Made by a program: the position numbers and the translations under genes. DNA of 64,000 bases from Capnocytophaga sp. ARDL2 (GTDB lineage: Bacteria; Bacteroidota; Bacteroidia; Flavobacteriales; Flavobacteriaceae). The stretch is from positions 1,550,001-1,614,000 of the forward strand of contig NZ_CP168034.1 of NCBI RefSeq assembly GCF_041530365.1, in the 5' to 3' direction. Shown here in pieces: positions 28,606 through 37,170 of the stretch (the stretch's first letter is position 1; each line of letters begins with the position of its first letter). The notes beneath the pieces were generated by a model. It worked only from the letters and a program-made list of their open reading frames with translations, did no database searches and was not told the origin of the DNA.

Positions 28606-29679
28606 TTATTTATTGATACGTACTTCAAAAATCTTATCCCAATTTTTCCCTGTAACGAAAAATGTATCCGTTGCACGATTGTACGCAATACCATTGAAAA
28701 CGTCTTGGTCGATGTGGTCGTTTAGGTCTGTTTTCAACCCTTTGAAATCAATTACAGCTTCTACACGACCTGTAGTTGGGTCGATTACTCCAATCAAATC
28801 CGTACCGTAAAAGTTGGCATAAATCTTTCCATTTACCCATTCCAATTCGTTGATGGTAGGTACAGTACCTCTCTCGGTTGCGATGTACAATTCTTCTACC
28901 AATGAAAAATCTTTCGGATTGATTTTGTACAATTTGTCCGTACCGTCTGTCATATATAGATAGGTACCGTCGTTGGTCAATCCCCAACCTTCCATGTTTT
29001 TGAAATAAGGCAATGTCGCTTCTTTTTCCAAAGTTTCAGCGTTATATACATACGCCTCGTTGTTTTTGTAGGTCAACTGATAGATTTTGTTGTTCAAAAC
29101 GGTAGCTCCTTCACCAAAGATTGAATCGTCCAATTCTACTTTTTTCAATACCGCACCCGTTCTTGGATCTACTTTTCTTATGCTCGATTTCCCACGTTTA
29201 CCCGATGCACCTGCACCGTTTCCAGTACTTTCGATGAGATTGCCACCGTAAAATTCCAAACCTTGTGTATAGGCAGTTTGGTCGTGGTCAAAGGTGTTGA
29301 TGATACCGTACGACCATATCTCAGGAGCATCTTTAGGAAGAATTTTTATTTCCAAAGACGATTCGTATGATTTTCCATCAATATATGCCAAAGATTTTAA
29401 AATTCTCGCTCCAAACTTTACATTTTCCAAAGTATAAGAATCAGGATTTGCTCCTTTTGATGAAGTAATTTTTACATCATTTAGAAAATATTGCACCGAA
29501 TCGATGGTTTTATTTTCGGGTGCAATCACTTTTAAATCGATTTTTTCACCCGATTGATAACTATTTTTCAATAGAGTAGTATCAAAATTTACAATCAAGT
29601 CAGGTGTGTTTTTTTTGTCGTTACATGCTGTGAATAGGGTAGTTACACAGGCTAATGTTAGTATTTTATAGTTGTTCAT
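28606..29679 (-). CDS. Glutaminyl-peptide cyclotransferase, lipoprotein
   Basis: A 357-residue protein with a lipoprotein signal (lipobox LFTAC at residues 15-19). After an N-terminal beta domain (about 25-115), the rest is a glutamine cyclotransferase beta-propeller, with YTQGLEFYGGNLIESTG, FGEGATVLNNKIYQLTYKN and ELEWVNGKIYANFYGTD. The enzyme forms N-terminal pyroglutamate on exported proteins. In type IX-secreting Bacteroidota many periplasmic proteins begin with pyroglutamate after signal cleavage, so it fits this organism's secretion physiology. Confidence 0.93.
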   Translation of the reverse strand: MNNYKILTLACVTTLFTACNDKKNTPDLIVNFDTTLLKNSYQSGEKIDLKVIAPENKTIDSVQYFLNDVKITSSKGANPDSYTLENVKFGARILKSLAYIDGKSYESSLEIKILPKDAPEIWSYGIINTFDHDQTAYTQGLEFYGGNLIESTGNGAGASGKRGKSSIRKVDPRTGAVLKKVELDDSIFGEGATVLNNKIYQLTYKNNEAYVYNAETLEKEATLPYFKNMEGWGLTNDGTYLYMTDGTDKLYKINPKDFSLVEELYIATERGTVPTINELEWVNGKIYANFYGTDLIGVIDPTTGRVEAVIDFKGLKTDLNDHIDQDVFNGIAYNRATDTFFVTGKNWDKIFEVRINK

Positions 29680-29735
29680 TTCAGTGAAAATTATATTTAT
29701 GCAATATTACTACTAAATTTTTTATTAGAAAAATA

Positions 29736-29765
29736 TTGCTATTATAAAATTTATTCCTACATTTG
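29736..29765 (+). promoter_or_regulatory. ffs promoter
   Basis: TTG (29736-29738), 19-nt spacer, exact TACATTTG (29758-29765). The RNA's first base, by structure, is a few nt downstream. Confidence 0.85.
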
Positions 29766-29769
29766 CACT

Positions 29770-29863
29770 GGCAAGTCCTACACGACCAGCTCCTGCAGAA
29801 TCCTCCAGGGTGGGAACGCAGCAAAGGTATGTGGTTGTAGCGGTGCGATGTAGGTCGCTTGCC
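29770..29863 (+). ncRNA. ffs: Signal recognition particle RNA, bacterial small type
   Basis: A 94-nt hairpin RNA. The ends pair (GGCAAG at the 5' end with CTTGCC at the 3' end). The apical SRP signature is present: CCAGG, the GGGAAC tetraloop region and AGCAAAGG on the return strand, which form the Ffh-binding asymmetric loop. A Bacteroidota promoter sits immediately upstream and a T run follows, so it is a separate transcription unit. Its receptor FtsY is at 7179. Confidence 0.95.
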
Positions 29864-29872
29864 TTTTTTTCT
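29864..29872 (+). terminator. ffs terminator T tract
   Basis: A seven-T run directly follows the closing GCC of the SRP RNA hairpin. Confidence 0.75.
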
Positions 29873-29940
29873 TTTATTCTGTTTGGTAGCCGTCTTTTTA
29901 GATGGTTATTTTTTTGCTTTTATTGTATCTTTGCAGGTGA

Positions 29941-30072
29941 TTATTTCACGCAGATATTTTTGTTTTATCCTCGTTACGCTTACTCTGATTTTAGCATATA
30001 TAACAGATATTTTCATTATTTTGAATTTTTTTATTTTTAAAATAAAAAATCTGTGGTAGTTTACGTGAGATA
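29941..30072. repeat. Dispersed intergenic repeat, family A (partial copy A4)
   Basis: The 290-nt gap after ffs holds no gene. It starts TTTCACGCAGATATTTTTG and ends AAAAAATCTGTGGTAGTTTACGTGAGA, so it is bounded by the two ends of family A with a shortened middle. Confidence 0.6.
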
Positions 30073-30153
30073 ATATCTACAAATTGTTTTACAAAGATTA
30101 TTTAATAGTCAGAAAAATCGTTTTTATAAAAAAATAGAATTACAATAAAGCTC

Positions 30154-33126
30154 ATGTTCCAAAAAACAGTTCTCCATAAATACCTAAAAACCCAAAACGC
30201 GGACACTCTTTCTCAGCGTTGGGAAGTCTATAAACATCATTTTCATAACCCTAAAATTCAGGACAATATCCGCAATGCCAAGGAAGAACAATACCAAGAG
30301 GGCTTTCTCCGTGATTTGTTTGTAAATATCCTCGGTTATACGCTAAACCCTGCCGAAGGGTTTAACCTCACCACCGAACTCAAAAACATCAAAGACAGCA
30401 AAAAAGCTGACGGTGCCATCCTCATCGACGAAAAGGTAAAAGCCGTCATCGAACTCAAAGGTACCAATATCACTGACCTTAGCAAAATAGAAGCTCAGGC
30501 GTTTGGCTATAAGGTCAATCAGCCGGGATGTGTGTATGTGATTACTTCCAATTTTCACAAACTGAGGTTTTATGTACATGATGCCGTAGAATTTATAGAA
30601 TTTGACCTGTTTACATTGACCGAAAATCAGTTCAAAACCCTGTATCTCTGTTTGGCGGTGGAAAATATCACCCAAGATATTCCATTGAAAATCAAACAAG
30701 AGTCGGTGTCAAAAGAGGAAAACATTACCCAAAAACTCTATAAAGACTATTCGCAGTTCAAACAATCGCTATTTGTCAACCTCTGTGTGCTCAATCCCGA
30801 GGTGGATGCGATGGTATTGTTTAAAAAATCGCAGAAACTATTGGATAGATTTCTGTTTTTGTTCTTTGCCGAAGACCGAGGATTACTCCCCGCCAATGCC
30901 GTACGAAAAATTCTTTCCCAATGGAAACAACTCAAAGAATTAGACGCTTACACCCCTTTGTACAATCGATTTTTGCAGTATTTTGGGTATCTCAATACGG
31001 GAAATCAAGACCGTGGCATTTTTGCCTACAACGGCGGACTCTTCAAGCCCGACGAAATCCTCGATACCGTAAAAATAGACGATGAGGTGCTCTATACCCA
31101 CACCAAAAAGTTGTCCGAATACGATTTTGACAGCGAAGTAGATGTCAATATTTTGGGGCATATATTTGAAAATTCGTTAAACGAATTGGATGAAATGCAA
31201 ACGATCTTGTCCACATTGTCGGTAGGGGTGAATAGCAATTCGCCTCATTATATGGGCAATTCGCCCGAAACAGAGGGCAAATTACAATTTGCCCCAACGG
31301 TTTCAAAACGCAAACGCGACGGTGTCTTTTACACCCCAAAATACATCACCAAATACATTGTCGATAATACGGTCGGCAAACTGTGTACGCAAAAGAAAAC
31401 CGAACTGGGCGTCATAGACGAAGAATACATCGCTACTGCCACGAAGAAAACCAAAGAACAGCTCCTGCAAAAACTCAAAGACTACAGAGCGTGGCTGTTG
31501 GAGATTACCATCATAGACCCAGCCTGTGGTAGTGGTGCTTTTCTGAACGAGGCGTTGAACTTCCTCATTGCCGAGCATCATTATATAGATGAGTTGGAAC
31601 GCAATCTCTTTGGAGGAGGTTTTGAATTTCACGAAGTTGAGAACCACATTTTGGAAAACAACCTCTTTGGGGTGGACTTAAACGAAGAATCTGTAGAGAT
31701 CGCCAAGCTTTCTCTATGGTTGCGTACTGCACAACCGAACCGAAAGCTCAACGATTTAAGTAAAAATATCCAATGCGGCAACTCACTGATTGCTGACCCA
31801 GCAATTGCAGGAGACAAGGCTTTTGACTGGCAAAAAGCCTTTCCACAAGTATTTGAAAAAGGTGGCTTTGATGTGGTGATAGGAAATCCGCCGTATGTGA
31901 ATATGACTCAAAATAATACAGATAGAAAATGGCTTGAATATTATATTGTTGAATATCAAAGTGTTAAAAGTGCTAATTCTAAAAATTTATATACTTTATT
32001 TAATGAAAAATCTGTTCATTTAGTTAAAGAAAATGGTTTGATTTCTTTTATTATTCCTGAAGGTTTTTTAAGAACACGAAGTTATGATGATTGTGTGAAA
32101 TTTATGAATGAAAATGGTTTCATTTATAAAGCTATTTATTTTGAAGATTGGGTGTTTGCTGATGCAACAACAGGGAGTATGATTTTTGAATTTAAGAAAG
32201 ATAAAAATTATGTTATTAATTTTGAAGAATTTTTATTTACAAAAGAAAGAGAAATTAAGCCTTTAATAAAAGAGGAAAACCCTATAATTGAAAAATACAA
32301 TAGATGTGATTTTCCTTTGTTGTCAGATGTTGCAGATAGTTTTAAAGGAATGGCAGTTAAAGATAGAAAGAATTTTATTTTTAGTGAAAAAACATTAGAA
32401 TCCCCAGATTTGTTTCTACTTGGAAACTGTATTGACAGATATTCAATTAAAAATAATTTTTTTACTAATTATGATAATCTTGTAATAACAGGAGGAACAA
32501 AGAAAAAAGAAAAATATGAAGTATTCCCAAGGATAATGGTGAGAAGAACGGGAGATTATTTATGTTGTACTTTGTTAAATGAAATTGCTTTTACTGAAAG
32601 TACATTATATTCAGTATCAATAGTTGATAAAAGTATTAATGTTTCTTATCTTTTAGCATTGATGAATTCAGAATTATTATCATATGTTGTTAAACAAAGT
32701 ATGATTACTAATCAACAAGCATTTCCACAAATATTAATGACTGATTTACAGTTATTAAAAATCCCAAAAATATCAGAAGAAGACCAACAACCTTTCATCG
32801 CTCTTGCTGACCAAATGTTGTCTTTAAACAAAGATTTACATGAACTAAAAGGCAGGTTTATAAGGATGTTGCTAAGGAAATTTGAGATAGAAAAACTCTC
32901 TACCAAACTGCTAAACTGGCACGAGCTGTCTTTTGCTGCCTTTGTCAAAGAACTCGCTAAAGCCAAAATAAAACTTTCCCTCTCCGAAGAAGCCGAATGG
33001 GAGGAATACTTCCTCACGGAGCAACAAAAAGCCCAAGCCATCACCACCCAAATCACAGCCACGGATAAGGAAATTAATGAGAGGGTGTATGCGTTGTACA
33101 ATGTACAATTGACAATTGATAATTGA
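30154..33126 (+). CDS. Type IIG (Eco57I-like) restriction-modification enzyme
   Basis: A 990-residue single-chain restriction endonuclease/adenine methyltransferase. The N-terminus has a PD-(D/E)xK-like site: DGAILIDEKVKAVIELKGT (about residues 85-105). The central gamma-class N6-adenine methyltransferase has motif I DPACGSGAFLNEAL (about 453) and motif IV GNPPYVN (about 580). The C-terminal part is the target-recognition region. Base use changes sharply: about 31890-32780 (target recognition) is very AT-rich, while both flanks use many C-ending codons. This points to exchange of the recognition domain. The gene stands alone behind ffs; the recognition site is unknown. Confidence 0.93.
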   Translation: MFQKTVLHKYLKTQNADTLSQRWEVYKHHFHNPKIQDNIRNAKEEQYQEGFLRDLFVNILGYTLNPAEGFNLTTELKNIKDSKKADGAILIDEKVKAVIELKGTNITDLSKIEAQAFGYKVNQPGCVYVITSNFHKLRFYVHDAVEFIEFDLFTLTENQFKTLYLCLAVENITQDIPLKIKQESVSKEENITQKLYKDYSQFKQSLFVNLCVLNPEVDAMVLFKKSQKLLDRFLFLFFAEDRGLLPANAVRKILSQWKQLKELDAYTPLYNRFLQYFGYLNTGNQDRGIFAYNGGLFKPDEILDTVKIDDEVLYTHTKKLSEYDFDSEVDVNILGHIFENSLNELDEMQTILSTLSVGVNSNSPHYMGNSPETEGKLQFAPTVSKRKRDGVFYTPKYITKYIVDNTVGKLCTQKKTELGVIDEEYIATATKKTKEQLLQKLKDYRAWLLEITIIDPACGSGAFLNEALNFLIAEHHYIDELERNLFGGGFEFHEVENHILENNLFGVDLNEESVEIAKLSLWLRTAQPNRKLNDLSKNIQCGNSLIADPAIAGDKAFDWQKAFPQVFEKGGFDVVIGNPPYVNMTQNNTDRKWLEYYIVEYQSVKSANSKNLYTLFNEKSVHLVKENGLISFIIPEGFLRTRSYDDCVKFMNENGFIYKAIYFEDWVFADATTGSMIFEFKKDKNYVINFEEFLFTKEREIKPLIKEENPIIEKYNRCDFPLLSDVADSFKGMAVKDRKNFIFSEKTLESPDLFLLGNCIDRYSIKNNFFTNYDNLVITGGTKKKEKYEVFPRIMVRRTGDYLCCTLLNEIAFTESTLYSVSIVDKSINVSYLLALMNSELLSYVVKQSMITNQQAFPQILMTDLQLLKIPKISEEDQQPFIALADQMLSLNKDLHELKGRFIRMLLRKFEIEKLSTKLLNWHELSFAAFVKELAKAKIKLSLSEEAEWEEYFLTEQQKAQAITTQITATDKEINERVYALYNVQLTIDN

Positions 33127-33152
33127 TCCCGAATGACTCGGGACAAGCAATT
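33104..33152 (+). repeat. Short dispersed repeat, family C (copy 1)
   Basis: Runs of ACAATTGAC/AATTGATAATTGATCCC followed by GACTCGGGACAAGCAATT. A close relative follows hsdS at 50363-50402 (GAATTGATCCCC...CTCGAGACAGGCAATT). Both copies overlap the end of a restriction-modification gene. Confidence 0.6.
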
Positions 33153-33153
33153 T

Positions 33154-33206
33154 AACTTCGCCAAAGTAAATGCCAGTTTGGCTCACACCTTTGGCGAAGT
33201 TTTTTA
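33154..33206 (+). terminator. Terminator after the type IIG gene
   Basis: A perfect 13-bp stem AACTTCGCCAAAG/CTTTGGCGAAGTT with a 22-nt loop, followed by T's. Confidence 0.8.
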
Positions 33207-33219
33207 TAGGGGTGCTTCT

Positions 33220-33263
33220 AGTTTGACAAACTATAAGCGGTGCGTAAAGTAGTTTGTCAAACT
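33220..33263. repeat. Inverted repeat with self-palindromic arms
   Basis: Arms AGTTTGACAAACT (33220-33232) and AGTTTGTCAAACT (33251-33263) are exact reverse complements, 18 nt apart, and each arm is itself a palindrome around one base. Confidence 0.8.
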
Positions 33264-33267
33264 GCCT

Positions 33268-33405
33268 AACGATAAACTATACCTTTGATTTCTATGTGGT
33301 TCAAAAATAATATAGCCCATAGGTGTAAAATCAGCGTCAATCTCCGAAATCTACCGGAGAACTCTATAAGCAGAGTGCCTCTGTTTCTCCGTAGTAAAAA
33401 ATGAA
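33268..33405 (-). repeat. Dispersed intergenic repeat, family B (inverted copy B3)
   Basis: The sequence from AAAATCAGCGT through CCGAAAT, GAGAACTCTATAAGC and CTCTGTTTCTCCG is the reverse complement of the block at about 45525-45595, with few changes. It fills the 318-nt gap between the type IIG gene and the Nif3-like gene. An exact -7 box TATTTTTG (33416-33423) follows it. Confidence 0.75.
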
Positions 33406-33444
33406 AAAAAAAACGTATTTTTGGAAAAAATAAAACGATAAAAA

Positions 33445-34539
33445 GTGAAACTATCTCAAATCATACCAACATTCGAGCAAATGGCTCCCACAGCCTATGC
33501 CGAAGACTTTGACAATGTGGGACTTTTGGTAGGCGATACCACACAAGAAATTACAGGAATCCTCGTGTGTCACGATGCCTTGGAAATAGTCATCGACGAG
33601 GCAATCGACAAAAAATGCAATTTGGTGGTGTGTTTTCATCCGATTATTTTTTCGGGTATGAAAAAGCTCACAGGCAAAAATTATGTAGAACGAGCGGTGC
33701 TCAAAGCCATTAAAAACGACATTGCGATTTATGCCCTCCACACAGGATTGGACAATCATCCATTGGGGGTAAACAAAATCTTGTGCAACGCTTTGGGACT
33801 CATCAACACCAAAATCTTGTGTCCTAAAAAAGAGTTTATCTACAAATTAACCACTTATTGCCCCAATGAAGCTACAAAATCCGTACAATCTGCCTTGTTT
33901 GAGGCGGGAGCAGGAGCGATAGGCAATTATTACAACTGTAGTTTTCTTTCGCAAGGCACAGGTACTTTTACAGGAAACGAAGAAACCAATCCTACCATAG
34001 GCGAACCGTTACAACCAACGGAAGTACAAGAAACGAAAATCGAAGTGGTATTTGAAAAACATTTGAAAAACAAAGTGTTGCACTCCTTGTTTCAGGCACA
34101 TCCGTACGAAGAAGTGGCTTATGAGATTACTCAACTCGAAAACGAACACCAGCAAATCGGTTTGGGCATGATAGGGGAGTTGGCAACACCGATGGATGAG
34201 GTAGGCTTTTTAAAATTCGTAAAAGAAAAAACGCAAACGGGCTGTGTGCGACATTCGGGATTGCTAAACAAAAACGTGCAGAAAGTAGCCGTTTTGGGAG
34301 GCTCGGGGAGTTTTTCGATAGGAGCAGCCAAAGCACAAAAAGCCGATGTATTGATAACGGCAGATTTGAAATACCACGACTTTTTTCAAGCCGAACAGCA
34401 AATCGTTTTGGCAGATGTAGGACATTTTGAAAGCGAAAGATTTGTAAAAAATTATATTTTTGATTATCTAAAGAAAAAATTTCCTAATTTTGCAATTATT
34501 TTATCAGATAAAAACACCAATCCGGTCAATTACATATAA
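33445..34539 (+). CDS. Nif3-like dinuclear metal centre protein (YqfO/YbgI family)
   Basis: A 364-residue member of the NIF3 family. Metal ligands typical of the family are visible: VCFHPIIF (about residue 55), YALHTGLD (about 97) and, near the C-terminus, KYHDFFQAE and DVGHFESE. The long form carries a central PII-like insertion (about 130-250), as in YqfO. E. coli YbgI has a GTP cyclohydrolase-related fold, but the physiological role of the family is unsettled. It is followed 6 nt later by a coiled-coil gene, a pairing known in Bacteroidota. Confidence 0.92.
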   Translation: MKLSQIIPTFEQMAPTAYAEDFDNVGLLVGDTTQEITGILVCHDALEIVIDEAIDKKCNLVVCFHPIIFSGMKKLTGKNYVERAVLKAIKNDIAIYALHTGLDNHPLGVNKILCNALGLINTKILCPKKEFIYKLTTYCPNEATKSVQSALFEAGAGAIGNYYNCSFLSQGTGTFTGNEETNPTIGEPLQPTEVQETKIEVVFEKHLKNKVLHSLFQAHPYEEVAYEITQLENEHQQIGLGMIGELATPMDEVGFLKFVKEKTQTGCVRHSGLLNKNVQKVAVLGGSGSFSIGAAKAQKADVLITADLKYHDFFQAEQQIVLADVGHFESERFVKNYIFDYLKKKFPNFAIILSDKNTNPVNYI

Positions 34540-34545
34540 AGAATT

Positions 34546-35325
34546 ATGGCAAAAAAAGCAGAAACAGTAGAAGAAACATTAAGAGCTTTGTACGATTTAC
34601 AATTGATTGATTCTCGTATTGATGAAATCAGAAATATGAGAGGAGAGCTACCATTGGAAGTAGAAGATTTGAAAGACGAAGTAGCAGGATTGACTACACG
34701 TTTGGAAAAATTGAGCAATGATGTAGAGCAAATCGATTTCCAAATCAAAGCAAAGAAAAACGAAATTGATGGATTTAAAGAAGCTATCAAAAAATATACA
34801 GAACAACAAAAAGAAGTAAGCAACAACCGTGAGTTCAACGCTTTGACAAAAGAAATCGAGTTCCAAGAATTGGAAATTGAGTTGGCTGAAAAGAAAATCA
34901 AAGAAATGAAAGTGTCTATCGAGCACAAAAAAGATTTGATTACGCAAAATACTCAAAAACTAAACGATAAATCACAGCACTTGGCACACAAAGAAGCAGA
35001 ATTGAACACATTGCTTTCTGAAACAGAAAAAGAAGAATCTGCTTTGATCAAAAAATCTGAGGAATTTGCTGTATTGATTCCAGAGCGTTATTTGACTGCC
35101 TATCAACGTATCAGAAGTGGTGTGAAAAACAAATTGGCTGTAGTATCTATCGATAGAAATGCTTCTGCTGGTTCGTTCTTTACCATCCCACCGCAGGTAC
35201 AGTTAGAAATCGCTACTCGTAAGAAAATTATGACAGACGAGCACAGCGGACGTATCTTAGTAGATAGAGCATTGGCTTTGGAAGAAAAAGAAAAAATTGA
35301 CGAAATTATCAAGAATTTGAAATAA
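34546..35325 (+). CDS. Coiled-coil protein of the C4 zinc-ribbon family, zinc ligands lost
   Basis: A 259-residue protein. Residues about 30-175 form a long charged antiparallel coiled coil. The C-terminal part is homologous to the zf-RING_7-type ribbon that usually follows it: NASAGSFFTIPPQ and KKIMTDEHSGRILVD align with the family's CxxC...IPPQ and CEHCGRILV, but all four cysteines are replaced (Ser, Ser, Asp, Ser), so zinc binding is not expected. It is probably translated with the Nif3-like gene upstream (6-nt gap). Function unknown. Confidence 0.88.
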   Translation: MAKKAETVEETLRALYDLQLIDSRIDEIRNMRGELPLEVEDLKDEVAGLTTRLEKLSNDVEQIDFQIKAKKNEIDGFKEAIKKYTEQQKEVSNNREFNALTKEIEFQELEIELAEKKIKEMKVSIEHKKDLITQNTQKLNDKSQHLAHKEAELNTLLSETEKEESALIKKSEEFAVLIPERYLTAYQRIRSGVKNKLAVVSIDRNASAGSFFTIPPQVQLEIATRKKIMTDEHSGRILVDRALALEEKEKIDEIIKNLK

Positions 35326-35513
35326 TTTTCAATAGTTAATGTCTGAAAAATCAAACAATTGTCATTTTTTTATAGGATGATTTACAGGTTAAAAATAAGT
35401 AACCGAAAAATAAATCGTCTAAAAAATGTAAGCATAAATGACCTATTTTTATCCAATTTTGACTTTTCGGGCATTTTCATTTTGAATGTATCTTATATCC
35501 TAAAATATAGACA

Positions 35514-36065
35514 ATGGTATATAAATTTAGAGTAATACTCGATACAGAAGAAGATGTATTGAGAGATATTGCAATCAAAGACTCTGATAGTTTAGAAGAT
35601 TTGCACAATACAATCATCAACGCTTTTGGATTTGATGGGAGCGAAGGAGGTTCGTTTTTCTTGTGCGAAGACAATTGGGAACAATTGGACGAAGAAATTG
35701 CTTTGTTTGATATGGGAGATGTGCCGGGAGAACAAAAAACGATGGCAGATTTTGCAATCAAAGATTTGTTGCACGAAGACCAAACAAAGATTTTGTACAT
35801 CTATGATCCGTTTGTAAATTGGACATTTTTTGTAGAATTGGCGTCTATCGAAAGCGAAGAAGATAGCTCTGAAAAAGAATTGCCTACTTTGTTGTTTGCA
35901 CATGGAGTATTACCAGACGAAGCACCCGAAAAATCATTTGCATTGGATGTAAACAACGACGATATCTTTGGTGAATTTGACGATGATTACGACGATGACG
36001 ACTACGGATATTTTGGTGAAGAAGAAGGTGGGTACGATGATTATGGGTACGATGCTATGTACTAA
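35514..36065 (+). CDS. IS1096-passenger TnpR / pRiA4b ORF-3-like family protein
   Basis: A 183-residue acidic protein. The N-terminal about 110 residues (YKFRVILDTEEDVLRDIAI, LEDLHNTIINAFGFDG, LYIYDPFVNWTFFVEL) match the pRiA4b ORF-3-like fold. This fold is common as a chromosomal single gene in flavobacteria and does not by itself mean a transposon. The C-terminal 40 residues are a low-complexity acidic tail of Asp, Tyr and Gly. The function is unknown. The 188-nt gap before it shows nothing recognisable. Confidence 0.85.
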   Translation: MVYKFRVILDTEEDVLRDIAIKDSDSLEDLHNTIINAFGFDGSEGGSFFLCEDNWEQLDEEIALFDMGDVPGEQKTMADFAIKDLLHEDQTKILYIYDPFVNWTFFVELASIESEEDSSEKELPTLLFAHGVLPDEAPEKSFALDVNNDDIFGEFDDDYDDDDYGYFGEEEGGYDDYGYDAMY

Positions 36066-36135
36066 AAAATAATTACGAGATGATTTTTTTATAGAAATTG
36101 TCTCGTTTGTTTTTTCTTATAAAAAACCTTTTATT

Positions 36136-36822
36136 ATGAAAAAAATAGTTGGGATTACGTGTCTATTCCTCAGTTTTGCTGGAATAGCACAGAAAAAAGA
36201 CAAACCGATAGAGCCTACAGTTAAAGTGGTCGATTCGCTCTATAGAGAGGATCATTTTTACGCAGGTGTTTCGCATATTTATACTATGGATACGCCCACT
36301 GGCTATAAGCAAAATGGAATTTCTGTGGGTATGCAAGCGGGATTTTTGAGAGATATTCCTGTGAGCAAAGACCGTAGATGGTCGATTGCACCAGGTGTGG
36401 GCATTGCTTTTCAATCCGTAAATAATAATTTGTTTGTAATCAATCCTGAAAAAAGCGATTATGAAGTAGGAGATTTTTACAAGTCAAATGGTCAACGCTA
36501 TTGGGCGATCGAATTTCCTATTGAGTTTCGCTGGCGTACTTCTACCGTACAATCACATAAGTTTTGGCGTATCTATACTGGATTGAAATACAGTTATATA
36601 TATTCTTATCGTACAAAGTATTCGGGTTCGTACGGAGATTATACACACACACAAGATAAAAACATCAATAAAGGTTTGATAACTGCCTATATCGTAACAG
36701 GTTTTAATACGTGGAATATGCAGATAGGATACACTTTTACGCCTATGTACAAAGCCAATACGGTGATGAACGAACCGTCTTTTAAAGGTTTGCATTTAGG
36801 ATTGATGTTTTACATATTATAA
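36136..36822 (+). CDS. Outer-membrane beta-barrel protein (PorT-like)
   Basis: A 228-residue exported protein with a signal peptide ending in FAGIAQ (about residue 19). The rest alternates hydrophobic and polar residues in paired strands (ISVGMQAGFLRDIPV, YWAIEFPIEFRWRT, FWRIYTGLKYSYIYSY), and the C-terminus KGLHLGLMFYIL is a closing strand. This fits a small eight-strand barrel of the porin/PorT superfamily. Whether it belongs to type IX secretion is not established. Confidence 0.75.
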   Translation: MKKIVGITCLFLSFAGIAQKKDKPIEPTVKVVDSLYREDHFYAGVSHIYTMDTPTGYKQNGISVGMQAGFLRDIPVSKDRRWSIAPGVGIAFQSVNNNLFVINPEKSDYEVGDFYKSNGQRYWAIEFPIEFRWRTSTVQSHKFWRIYTGLKYSYIYSYRTKYSGSYGDYTHTQDKNINKGLITAYIVTGFNTWNMQIGYTFTPMYKANTVMNEPSFKGLHLGLMFYIL

Positions 36823-36849
36823 AAAACGGTATTAGTAGAATTTTTGTGA

Positions 36850-37135
36850 ATAGAATTTTACGCAGATGAGAACAAATTTTAAAATTCTCTGTGAATTGAT
36901 TTGATTTTCACAGATGTTTTTTTGAATTATCAAAAAAACAGAATCTGAGGTTATCTGCTTTAAACCGTAGGTTTAATCTTTTTAAGTACAGTTTTCTTAA
37001 AAATCATTTTAGAAAATAAATCTGAGAAAATTTGTGTTAAATACAACACCCTTTCTCATAGACTCTCCCGAAAGTTTTCGGAGACTTCCCTCTTACTAGT
37101 GAGGAAATGCGTGAGAAAAATCTACGAATTGTTTC
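36850..37135 (+). repeat. Dispersed intergenic repeat, family A (copy A2)
   Basis: The 348-nt gap has no gene. Block order matches A1: TTTTACGCAGATGAG, TTGATTTGATTTTCACAGATG, GAATTATCAAAAAAACAG, GTTATCTGC, TTAAACCGTAGGTTTAA-like, CATTTTAGAAAATAAATCTG and GAAATGCGTGAGAAAAAT. It also carries a CTCCCGAAAGTTTTCGGAG hairpin (about 37065-37083). Confidence 0.75.
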
Positions 37136-37170
37136 ACATTGATTTTATTATAGCCTAAAAAACAATAGAA

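Noticed and set aside
29810..30059. Two plus-strand frames after the SRP RNA
   Set aside because: They start inside the RNA or its T tract and run through repeat A4; Phe-rich translation is due to T runs.
35514..36065. Mobile element, because of the IS1096-passenger name
   Set aside because: No transposase, inverted ends or target duplication nearby; the family is common as a chromosomal gene.
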